Source: an uncultured Saprospiraceae bacterium (lineage in GTDB: Bacteria; Bacteroidota; Bacteroidia; Chitinophagales; Saprospiraceae). From it: 9,191 nt of DNA. Position numbers and translations under genes: made by a program. The notes beneath the pieces were generated by a model. The model saw only the letters and a program-made list of their open reading frames with translations. It was not told the origin of the DNA and did no database searches. Positions 1 to 6,972 of this stretch are shown one piece after another (positions within the stretch are counted from its first letter, which is position 1; every line of letters begins with the position of its first letter). Location of the stretch: assembly GCA_937894165.1 (NCBI GenBank), contig CALCSX010000194.1:1-9191 (forward strand), written 5' to 3'.

Positions 1-2810
1 TATTAATAACCCTAAGTTTTGCTTTCAGTCTTCTGGCAGTTTTTTCCTATTTCAAGGCAGAGAGACATTCAGAAAATATTTCTGATTCCCTAGCCTGGAA
101 AAAACTAGGAAGGATTTCCTTCTTTGTTCACGGTTTTAGCATTTTCGGCATTATGGGCATCATCCTTTATGTGATGGCCAATCAGATGTACGAATACAAT
201 TATGTTTTCCAACATGTTTCGGATACCTTGCCTATGCAATTCATCCTCTCAGCCTTTTGGGAAGGGCAAGAGGGTAGCTTTTTACTTTGGATGTTCTGGC
301 ATGTGGTTTTGGGCTTTTTGCTAATGTTTTCTGCCAAAAAATGGGAAAGCCGAGTGATGACTTCTATGGCTGCTATTCAGGCTGTATTGGGTACCATGAT
401 ACTAGGTACTGTCGTGAATTGGGGAAGCGGATTTATCAAAATCGGAGCGAATCCATTACTATTAACGCGCGAGGCAAATAATTTCCCCATTCTTAGCAAT
501 GCGGACTATTTATCAGTATTGGAAGGCAGTGGACTGAATCCGCTACTTCAAAATTATTGGATGACAATCCACCCTCCTACCCTGTTCTTTGGCTTCGCAT
601 TATGCACCGTCCCATTTGCATTCGCTATAGGTGCTTTATGGAAAAATGATTACAAATCCTTCCTCAATGTCACCCTACCCTGGAGCCTTTTCGCAGCAGC
701 GATTTTAGGTGCCGGAATTATCATGGGAGCTGCCTGGGCTTATGAAGCTTTGAATTTTGGAGGTTACTGGGCTTGGGATCCGGTCGAAAACATGTCTTTA
801 GTGCCTTGGTTAGTCCTATTAGCAGGAATTCATACTAATTTGATTGGGAAAAGTACAGGCTATTCCATCAAAACCACCTTGTGGGCTTACATATTATGTT
901 TCATTCTGGTACTTTATTCAACGTTTTTGACTCGTTCCGGCGTTTTAGGAGACAGCTCCGTGCATGCATTTACTGAAATGGGATTGGAATGGCAATTGGT
1001 AATACTAATTTTCATCTTCTTAATACCTTCCATTATACTATATTTCAAAAGAAGCAAATCTATACCTGTTCCGGTCAGTGAGGAGAAGACATACTCGAAG
1101 GAGTTTTGGATGTTTATCGGCTCCATAACTTTACTATTTTCAGCAGTTATTATATCTTTTTCTACAAGTATCCCGGTTTACAATAAAATATTGGATGGTG
1201 TAGGTTATTTAATGAACGAAAGCATGGCTTCCTGGCATAGAACAGTGCCTTTGGATCCTATAGAACATTATAATAAAAATCAATTGTGGGTCGGTATTTT
1301 AATCGGTTTATTAGCCGGATTTAGTGTGTTTCTTCGGTACAAGGAGAAAAATTGGAAGTCCTCATCCAAACGATTTTATCTACATATGCTAGTCTGTGTG
1401 GTAATTGCCGCCGCCTTAATGTTTTTTACTAGAAAAGAATTTGGTATTACAGCCTGGCAATACTATTTATTGTCTTTCACTTCCTTTTTTGTAATAGTAA
1501 GCAATATTGATTTCATGATCACTTTTGTGAGAGGAAATGTTAAAATGGCAGGCTCAGCGCTGTCGCATGTTGGTTTTGGGCTTTTAATATTAGGAGCATT
1601 GGCTTCAGGCCTCAAAAAATACCATATTTCAACCAATCCCTTTGCTATGTCCGGTCTTGTCGGCGAAATCACGGATGAAGACCTGGAAAAATATATCTTT
1701 CTTATCAAAAATCAGCAGATGTTCATGAGTGGATATATGGTGAACTATGAAAAAGATACGCTAGAACGCAATTTCAAGACCTATACTTTCAATTTTAATA
1801 AAATTGATGAAAATGGTAATACTTTGGACAGCTTCAATGTAGATCCTGTTATTGTTTATGATAACAGTTTTACCAAGGTAGCAGCCGTCAATCCTAGTAC
1901 TAAAAGATATATCAACCGAGATATTTTCACCACCATAGCTTCCCTCCCACCCGAATTGATGGACATAGAGAAGATGCATGAAAAAGAAGATACTTTGAAT
2001 TATAAGCCGCATTTAGTAAATATCGGAGATACGATTTCTATTAAAAATTACAAAATCCAACTAGAGGAAATTCTCGATTCAGAATTCGAGCATCCCGAAT
2101 ATTCAAAAGAAGAAGGTGACATTGTCCTTGGCATGAAACTCCGCCTAACAAGTGATGCACGAAAGGTTGATAAAACTGTTACTCCTGGTATTGTTTTGAG
2201 AGCCGGTTTGCTACATCATTATCCTGTCGAGGTACATGAGTTGGGATGTAAGATTAAAATCAATGAGCAATCTTTAGATAGAGTTATTGTCGCAGATCAG
2301 TCAATAGCATACGAAACATTTTTCCTTGAAAAAGATGAATATGTAGACTGGAACAACTATAAAATTGGTATTAATTCCGTCAATTCTGACCCTCAGTCCA
2401 CCTCCTACACCAAAAAAGAAGGTGATGTAGCTCTCGAAGTCGACCTGCAAGTTTTTAATCAAGCCAATGAATTTGTAGATTTGCTAAAGCCGGTATTCTT
2501 TATTAGAGGAAATCAAGCATTGCATAATCGGGAAATGTCAGGCAAAACAAATATTGTAGCTAAGCTGGTAAATATTGACACTAAGAACAATAAATTTCAA
2601 TTACTTATAGGTGAAAGACCGACAGATAATGGCGCTTATACCCTAGATGTAGCTGCCAATTTTGACCGCTCGGATTATGTCGTTTTGGAAGCAATTGTCT
2701 TTCCATGGATTAGTTTAGTGTGGATAGGTTGTACTTTAATGACAATAGGCTTATCTTTGGCAATGTTTGTGAGAATTCGACAATTGAAGCAATTAAGAGC
2801 AGACAGCTAA
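1..2810 (+). CDS. ccmF: Cytochrome c biogenesis haem lyase, CcmF/CcsA family (5'-truncated)
   Basis: This is a membrane protein that takes part in attaching haem to apocytochromes c on the periplasmic side. The frame is open from base 3 with no stop, so the gene begins before the window; the ATG at 153 is internal (the 50 codons before it read as a membrane-protein sequence). 935 codons are visible. Counting from M at 153, the haem-handling WWD signature runs from W195 to W219 with the core GGYWAWDPVEN at 203-213. The four histidines known in CcmF proteins are all recognisable: H140 (in IHPP), H227, H271 (SVHAF) and H472 (LSHVG). Many hydrophobic segments precede and follow WWD. After about residue 490 comes a long, mostly soluble region of about 350 residues, probably periplasmic, then a last membrane segment near 850-875. 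This makes it longer than E. coli CcmF, which I believe is usual in Bacteroidota. It ends 9 bases before the next gene and is probably in an operon with it. The family call is firm; the exact subtype name (CcmF versus CcsA) is a naming choice. Confidence 0.93.
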   Translation, partial: LITLSFAFSLLAVFSYFKAERHSENISDSLAWKKLGRISFFVHGFSIFGIMGIILYVMANQMYEYNYVFQHVSDTLPMQFILSAFWEGQEGSFLLWMFWHVVLGFLLMFSAKKWESRVMTSMAAIQAVLGTMILGTVVNWGSGFIKIGANPLLLTREANNFPILSNADYLSVLEGSGLNPLLQNYWMTIHPPTLFFGFALCTVPFAFAIGALWKNDYKSFLNVTLPWSLFAAAILGAGIIMGAAWAYEALNFGGYWAWDPVENMSLVPWLVLLAGIHTNLIGKSTGYSIKTTLWAYILCFILVLYSTFLTRSGVLGDSSVHAFTEMGLEWQLVILIFIFLIPSIILYFKRSKSIPVPVSEEKTYSKEFWMFIGSITLLFSAVIISFSTSIPVYNKILDGVGYLMNESMASWHRTVPLDPIEHYNKNQLWVGILIGLLAGFSVFLRYKEKNWKSSSKRFYLHMLVCVVIAAALMFFTRKEFGITAWQYYLLSFTSFFVIVSNIDFMITFVRGNVKMAGSALSHVGFGLLILGALASGLKKYHISTNPFAMSGLVGEITDEDLEKYIFLIKNQQMFMSGYMVNYEKDTLERNFKTYTFNFNKIDENGNTLDSFNVDPVIVYDNSFTKVAAVNPSTKRYINRDIFTTIASLPPELMDIEKMHEKEDTLNYKPHLVNIGDTISIKNYKIQLEEILDSEFEHPEYSKEEGDIVLGMKLRLTSDARKVDKTVTPGIVLRAGLLHHYPVEVHELGCKIKINEQSLDRVIVADQSIAYETFFLEKDEYVDWNNYKIGINSVNSDPQSTSYTKKEGDVALEVDLQVFNQANEFVDLLKPVFFIRGNQALHNREMSGKTNIVAKLVNIDTKNNKFQLLIGERPTDNGAYTLDVAANFDRSDYVVLEAIVFPWISLVWIGCTLMTIGLSLAMFVRIRQLKQLRADS

Positions 2811-2819
2811 AAGTAATAA

Positions 2820-3608
2820 ATGATTAACATAGTCCTAATCGGTGCCGGAAATGCAGCCAATTCTCTTGGAAAAGCATTTCACAAAAATGGCTGCCACATC
2901 ATGCAGGTTTTCTCGCGGGAATTGAGCAGAGCTGAAGAGTTAGCTGATTTGCTGTCAGCGCAAGCTATTAACTCTTTGTACGATGTGAGAGAAGATGCTG
3001 ATGTTTATATTCTTGCTGTTCCGGACAATGTCATCACTACAGTTGCAGAGGATCTTTTTGATAAAGCAAATATTGATAGTGCCCTAGTAGTTCATGTATC
3101 AGGCAACACCCCTCTAAGTTCACTTTCGAGAGTATTTACCAAGACAGGGGTGTTTTATCCTCTCCAGACCATGACTGTTGACAAAGCTGTTGATTTCGAA
3201 AATGTACCGATAATTATAGATTCCACTTTTGAAAAGGATTTAGATTTCCTCGAAAAATTGGCATCAAAAATTTCAGACAAAGTTTATAGATTAAACGACA
3301 AACAAAGAGTTGTGCTCCATTTATCGGCTGTTTTTTGCAACAATTTCGTCAACCTCATGTACTCCGAAGCCTTCCATTTAAGCCGGGAAGCAAATATACC
3401 TGTTGATTTATTCTATCCTTTAATGTTGGAAACCGCAAGAAAGGCAATAGACACCGATCCTGAAGAAATTAAAACAGGTCCGGCGATCAGGAAAGATGTA
3501 AAAACCATTTTAAGCCATCTTGAATATTTGGATGATAGAGAAGAATTGAAAAAAATCTATAGATTACTAACGGAAAGAATTAATCCAAAATTAAATATTC
3601 CGCAATGA
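2820..3608 (+). CDS. Rossmann-fold and DUF2520 domain protein
   Basis: This is a predicted cytoplasmic NAD(P)-binding protein of 262 residues, the usual size for the family; the substrate is unknown. The N-terminal Rossmann domain (about 1-120) opens with a beta strand and the dinucleotide-binding loop GAGNAANSLG (8-17), and has the strand-end motif LAVPDN (65-70). Motifs HVSG (92-95) and YPLQT (113-117) are typical of the family, as is the C-terminal helical DUF2520 domain with HLSAVFCNNFVN (167-178) and GPAIRKD (220-226). The architecture resembles ketopantoate reductase, pyrroline-5-carboxylate reductase and F420-dependent NADP reductases, but no specific reaction can be assigned from sequence. 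The start is taken at 2820 because the Rossmann strand begins immediately after it and it lies 9 bases after the ccmF stop. The stop overlaps the ATG of the next gene (ATGA), which suggests translational coupling. Confidence 0.9.
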   Translation: MINIVLIGAGNAANSLGKAFHKNGCHIMQVFSRELSRAEELADLLSAQAINSLYDVREDADVYILAVPDNVITTVAEDLFDKANIDSALVVHVSGNTPLSSLSRVFTKTGVFYPLQTMTVDKAVDFENVPIIIDSTFEKDLDFLEKLASKISDKVYRLNDKQRVVLHLSAVFCNNFVNLMYSEAFHLSREANIPVDLFYPLMLETARKAIDTDPEEIKTGPAIRKDVKTILSHLEYLDDREELKKIYRLLTERINPKLNIPQ

Positions 3609-3883
3609 GAATAGTAGACGAAATCATACATCCAAACTATAAAATCACTGTTTTTTCGCATAATAATAAATTCAGTCTGCAAATCGAATCCGACATGCTG
3701 ACTCAAACCTATAAATTCAGAGAGACAGAGATGTTACGGGTGGGAAATGAGTTTCGAAAACTGTTAGACGACTCTTTCTTTGAAAAAATTGAGCTTAGAT
3801 TTAGGGAAATGCAACTTATTCAAAATGATATGATTTTAGAATTAGAACCACCATCAGATTTTGATTTTCCCACCGTCATCTAA
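3605..3883 (+). CDS. Conserved-looking small protein of unknown function, 92 aa
   Basis: I do not recognise a named family. It is a small soluble protein with no signal peptide or membrane segment. The first half alternates strand-like segments (KITVFSHNNKFSLQIES), the middle is charged and helical (LRVGNEFRKLLDD), and the acidic tail ends in PPSDFDFPTVI. The opening pattern resembles a small protein I associate with Bacteroidota genomes, but I cannot name it with confidence. The ATG lies inside the stop region of the DUF2520 gene (4-base overlap), which supports both the start and co-expression. Evidence that it is a real, selected gene comes from the second copy of its last 28 codons at 4226-4309: the two copies differ at 15 of 84 bases but at only 4 of 27 amino acids. 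No function is proposed. Confidence 0.75.
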   Translation: MRIVDEIIHPNYKITVFSHNNKFSLQIESDMLTQTYKFRETEMLRVGNEFRKLLDDSFFEKIELRFREMQLIQNDMILELEPPSDFDFPTVI

Positions 3884-4225
3884 ACGGTTTTCTACTTTTT
3901 AGTACTGAGATAGTTCTCTTGTTTTATGCAAGGCTTGAACCAGATAAAAAATTAGAAATTTCTGGAAATCTATTTTAGGAAAATACAAAATACACTGTAA
4001 TTTCCTCGCGCGCGCCCCACATTCCCCTGAAGGAGAGCTAAGGTTTTATGATGGAATATTTTTAAATAATAGAAAAAAATCGCATTTCTAGCAACAGACA
4101 GCGCCAGCCTTTTAGGGGGTTAGGGGGCTGAAGAGCCTTAAAAAGAAATAAGGGAAATATAATGATAAAAAACTTTTTGTAACGCCTGCCATTTTATGTG
4201 CTTCACATGACCCGAAATATAATAA
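3884..4225. other. Gene-free spacer of 342 bases with patchy composition
   Basis: All six frames are closed by frequent stops and nothing resembles a tRNA, a transposase or a riboswitch. The stretch is mostly AT-rich but contains a CG dinucleotide run (CGCGCGCG at 4007-4014) followed by C-rich sequence to about 4027, and a G-rich tandem repeat at 4112-4127. I see no similarity to the 5' part of the 92-codon gene, so the second tail copy at its right end is not the remainder of a recognisable full tandem duplicate. It lies between two copies of the same gene tail, so it could be inserted DNA; no terminal inverted repeats or integrase support this. Confidence 0.6.
4105..4130. repeat. G-rich tandem octamer inside a short inverted repeat
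   Basis: Two perfect consecutive copies of TTAGGGGG occupy 4112-4127. They sit inside a 5-bp inverted repeat, CAGCC at 4105-4109 and GGCTG at 4126-4130. Read on the minus strand the core is CCCCCTAACCCCCTAA, which resembles the C-rich intergenic repeats I associate with several Bacteroidota genomes; that resemblance is from memory and not checked. A second, weaker motif of similar flavour (CCCCTGAAGGAG) lies near 4024-4035. It may be a dispersed extragenic repeat. A terminator is less likely because no T-run follows. Confidence 0.45.
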
Positions 4226-4309
4226 TTCAAGGAAATGCAGCTTATTCAAAATGATATGATAGTAAAATTGGAACCGCCTGCCGATTTTGATTTTCCGACA
4301 GTAATTTAA
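4226..4309 (+). pseudogene. Truncated second copy of the tail of the 92-aa gene
   Basis: This aligns without gaps to 3800-3883, the last 27 codons and stop of the 92-codon gene. 69 of 84 bases match. Of the 15 differences, ten are synonymous third-position changes; only four residues differ (R/K, L/V, E/K, S/A) and the endings are DFDFPTVI in both. An in-frame TAA at 4223-4225 lies immediately before the homologous stretch, so no long product is possible; the first ATG (4235) would give only 24 residues. The pattern of synonymous divergence shows that the two sequences evolved as functional coding regions before this one lost its 5' part, or that one was acquired from a related strain. It ends 7 bases from the convergent udk stop codon. 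Confidence 0.8.
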
Positions 4310-4316
4310 TAAAGAT

Positions 4317-4943
4317 CTACTTTTTCTCTTCGAGATAATTTTTAATAAAGCCCATCAACACCTTCAATCCAACATTAAAGTTTTCATTGTTATTGATGAC
4401 AATATCTGCATTGTCCCGATAGGGCTTAATATATTGCTCAAATATCGGATAAACATGGTTTTCATACCTATAAAGTACGTCTTCTAAAGGATAATTACGC
4501 TCCACCCTATCCCGCTTAATCCTTCTGATAATCTTCAAATTATCCTTGGCATGGACATAAACTTTGATGTCAAGCTGATCGAAAATGCATTTTTCCGAAA
4601 GTACAAACAGCCCCTCTACAATCACTATTTTTGCCGGAACAATGGTTATTTTTCTTTTCTCTGCCAGCTCATTATTGAAGGTATATTCATCTAAAATGAC
4701 CTGCTCGCCTCTGCTCAATTGCTGCAAATCCGAAGCCATTTTGACAGTATCTATCGAAGTGGGAAGATCAAAATTTCGAAAACCCTGTGTATCGATAATT
4801 TGTGACTCTCGAGGTTTATAATAATTATCCTGAGATAGGACTGAAACCTCACTTTCTTGAAAATGATCAATTATCTTCTTTACAAAGGTTGTTTTTCCGG
4901 ATCCGCTACCACCGGTGATTCCTATAAAAAGAGGTTTCGACAT
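4317..4943 (-). CDS. udk: Uridine kinase
   Basis: This cytoplasmic enzyme phosphorylates uridine and cytidine to UMP and CMP, the first trapping step of pyrimidine salvage. At 208 residues it has the normal length. The P-loop GGSGSGKT is at 11-18 and the SQDNYY segment carrying the catalytic aspartate is at 37-42. NFDLPTSID (57-65) corresponds to the usual FDHP block, with L in place of H. The Walker-B-like VEGLFVL is at 109-115, the arginine-rich lid RRIKRDRVERNY at 140-151, and the C-terminal YENHVYPIFEQYIKPY block with ADIVINN at 160-185. The start is set by the N-terminal beta strand leading directly into the P-loop. The gene is divergent from a nucleoside transporter, which fits a salvage role, and a Bacteroidota-type promoter lies 30-60 bases upstream. 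It is convergent with the truncated tail copy. The H-to-L change is noted but is probably lineage variation. Confidence 0.93.
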   Translation of the reverse strand: MSKPLFIGITGGSGSGKTTFVKKIIDHFQESEVSVLSQDNYYKPRESQIIDTQGFRNFDLPTSIDTVKMASDLQQLSRGEQVILDEYTFNNELAEKRKITIVPAKIVIVEGLFVLSEKCIFDQLDIKVYVHAKDNLKIIRRIKRDRVERNYPLEDVLYRYENHVYPIFEQYIKPYRDNADIVINNNENFNVGLKVLMGFIKNYLEEKK

Positions 4944-4972
4944 AAATAATTGGGATTTTCTCCTTACAGCCC

Positions 4973-5003
4973 CAAAAATACAAATAAGCTGATGAAGTCA
5001 AAA
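4973..5003 (-). promoter_or_regulatory. Predicted Bacteroidota-type promoter for udk
   Basis: On the minus strand TTTTG (4999-5003) is followed after 18 bases by TATTTTTG (4973-4980). This matches the TTG / TAnnTTTG pattern of the primary sigma factor in Bacteroidota, with spacing close to the usual one. Transcription would begin a few bases downstream, giving a leader of roughly 20-25 bases before the udk ATG. No equally good match was found facing the transporter gene. Confidence 0.55.
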
Positions 5004-5085
5004 GGCAATTTGGATAAACTTCATTTATATTTTTTAAAACTAGATATTGCCATACTTTAAGAATATAAAATATTGAAGATACAAC

Positions 5086-5101
5086 CTGAATAAATATTCA
5101 G
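5086..5101. promoter_or_regulatory. Perfect 7-bp inverted repeat in the udk/transporter spacer
   Basis: CTGAATA (5086-5092) and TATTCAG (5095-5101) are exact reverse complements separated by AA. The site lies about 87 bases before the transporter ATG and 142 bases before the udk ATG, a reasonable position for a shared operator controlling both nucleoside salvage genes. The region is very AT-rich, so a chance palindrome is possible; a shorter one (AATAT/ATATT) lies at 5062-5074. The regulator is unknown. Confidence 0.35.
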
Positions 5102-5188
5102 TATAGTCAAAGAAATACGAAATTTATTTAAATTGTGCTTCGTAGATTTTAAATTTTTCATTTTCCTGCTAGGAACCTAAACCAAATT

Positions 5189-6955
5189 ATGAGATTTTTT
5201 CTACTTTCACTGTCATTAATCTTGTTCCAAATTGGTATTTCAGCCAATCAACCACTTACTGATTCATTAGAAACTGTAAATTATGTCGGTGATTCGACGA
5301 CAATCATTAATGAGTGGCAATTGTTCTCTTTGGATAAATATGACAGTGCGCCCCAAGGTTCCAAAACTGAAATTCCTGTCAGTGTAGAAGAAAGTTTTAT
5401 TAAATTCGACGAATACGGAAATTACACTTACAATATTAATGACAACTTCTCAAAAGGATTTTGGATACGCAATACCAATTTTATTCTTTTAAAGCAAAAA
5501 TCCCCCGCTACTCTGGACAGATATTTTGTCATCATGAAGCTGGAGGACAATATCATGCAGCTAAAAAACGACAAAGGGGAAATTCTTACTTTTCGAAGCC
5601 AATCTCATCCGGACTATATAGTTGCTGAAGTTGTAGAAGGTGAAATATTACCCAGATCCGGTCTGACTTTCGGCAGTTTTTTGCGCGGCCTCCTGGGAAT
5701 GCTCTCATTAATCTTTATTGCTTATATTTTTAGCTCCAACAGAAAAAAAATCATTTGGAGAACAGTTCTGATAGGACTCGGTGCGCAGCTAATTCTCGCC
5801 ATTGGGGTTTTAAAAGTTCCTTTTATTCAAAATATATTTGAATATGTAGGTGGGCTTTTTGTATTAATTCTTGATTTTACGAGGGCGGGAAGTGAATTTC
5901 TACTCGGAGGGACCTTGGATGTCAACACTTTTGGTTTTATTTTCCTTTTTCAAGTGCTACCCACCATTATTTTCTTTTCGGCACTAACCTCCGTTCTATT
6001 CTACCTTGGAATTATCCAAAAAGTAGTGCGAGCGATGGCTTGGGTACTCACCAAACTCTTGAAAATATCCGGAGCAGAAAGCTTGTCGGTGGCCGGAAAT
6101 ATTTTCTTGGGACAGACCGAGGCACCATTGATGATCAAAGCCTATTTGGCAAATATGACCAGGTCTGAAATTTTGCTGGTGATGATTGGAGGGATGGCAA
6201 CCGTAGCGGGAGGTGTTCTGGCGGCATACATCAGCTTTCTAGGAGGAGATGATCCTGTGATGCGACTGGAATTTGCTAAACATTTGCTCACAGCATCTGT
6301 AATGGCAGCTCCCGGAGCAATTGTCATTTCCAAAATACTCTACCCTCAAATTGAACCTATCAACGAAGAAGTGGAGGTTTCCACCGAAAATATTGGTTCA
6401 AACATCCTGGATGCCATCGCTAACGGAACGACGGAAGGTTTGAAGCTTGCTGCCAATGTGGGTGCGATGCTTTTGGTCTTCATCGCTTTTATAGCTATGA
6501 TCAATTATTTTCTCGGCTGGGTGGGAGATATAACTAATTTAAATACATTTTTAGCTGCTAATACCCCCTATTCTACCTTCTCACTCGAAGCCATTTTGGG
6601 CTACGCTTTTGCCCCGCTCATGTGGCTGATAGGAGTGGCAAAGGAGGATATTGCATTGATGGGACAGTTGCTGGGAATCAAACTGGCCGCAAGTGAATTC
6701 GTCGGCTATATCCAACTAGCAGAATTGAAAAATGTTACCAATGAGATCCATTTTATGACTGAAAAGTCGGTAATTATGGCGACTTATATGCTTTGTGGCT
6801 TTGCCAACTTTGCCTCCATCGGCATTCAAATAGGAGGAATCGGCTCTTTAGCACCTAATCAAAGAAAAACGCTATCGGAATTCGGGATGAAGGCAGTTTT
6901 AGGTGGCACATTGGCATCTTTAATGTCGGCAACTATTGTAGGGGTTCTCTATTAA
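5189..6955 (+). CDS. Concentrative nucleoside transporter (CNT/NupC family) with N-terminal exported domain
   Basis: This inner-membrane protein of 588 residues is predicted to import nucleosides using an ion gradient. Residues 1-19 form a signal peptide or anchor (hydrophobic core, ending GISA). Residues about 40-140 are a soluble, strand-rich domain (starting EWQLFSL, with FDEYGNYTYN and GFWIRN) that resembles small lipocalin-like domains of Bacteroidota. The CNT core begins at about 160 with a membrane helix followed by FSSNRKKIIWRT, typical of the family. Substrate-site motifs are present: GQTEAP (308-313), the glutamate of SEFVGY (502-507) and the asparagine and serine of CGFANFASIG (536-545). 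NupC-type proteins are usually about 400 residues, so the extra length is the N-terminal domain. It is divergent from udk and 17 bases ahead of a secreted protein gene. Specificity is not settled by sequence; the neighbouring udk points to pyrimidine nucleosides. Confidence 0.9.
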   Translation: MRFFLLSLSLILFQIGISANQPLTDSLETVNYVGDSTTIINEWQLFSLDKYDSAPQGSKTEIPVSVEESFIKFDEYGNYTYNINDNFSKGFWIRNTNFILLKQKSPATLDRYFVIMKLEDNIMQLKNDKGEILTFRSQSHPDYIVAEVVEGEILPRSGLTFGSFLRGLLGMLSLIFIAYIFSSNRKKIIWRTVLIGLGAQLILAIGVLKVPFIQNIFEYVGGLFVLILDFTRAGSEFLLGGTLDVNTFGFIFLFQVLPTIIFFSALTSVLFYLGIIQKVVRAMAWVLTKLLKISGAESLSVAGNIFLGQTEAPLMIKAYLANMTRSEILLVMIGGMATVAGGVLAAYISFLGGDDPVMRLEFAKHLLTASVMAAPGAIVISKILYPQIEPINEEVEVSTENIGSNILDAIANGTTEGLKLAANVGAMLLVFIAFIAMINYFLGWVGDITNLNTFLAANTPYSTFSLEAILGYAFAPLMWLIGVAKEDIALMGQLLGIKLAASEFVGYIQLAELKNVTNEIHFMTEKSVIMATYMLCGFANFASIGIQIGGIGSLAPNQRKTLSEFGMKAVLGGTLASLMSATIVGVLY

Positions 6956-6972
6956 AAATATAATCACAATTC

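Noticed and set aside
153..155. ATG at 153 as the true start of the CcmF-like gene
   Set aside because: The frame is open to base 3 and the preceding 50 codons read as membrane-protein sequence (for example FFVHGFSIFGI), so the gene starts outside the window.
4007..4014. CGCGCGCG as a functional site (Z-DNA or modification target)
   Set aside because: A single short run; nothing in the sequence supports a role beyond local composition.
4235..4309. 24-codon reading frame in the second tail copy
   Set aside because: It is simply the end of a truncated gene, with no start context and too short to support as a separate gene.
4585..4821. Plus-strand frame opposite udk
   Set aside because: It is antisense to conserved uridine kinase motifs and shows no protein features.
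5136..5160. TAGATTTT as a promoter for the nucleoside transporter
   Set aside because: It misses the final G of TAnnTTTG and has no TTG element at the right distance in AT-rich sequence.
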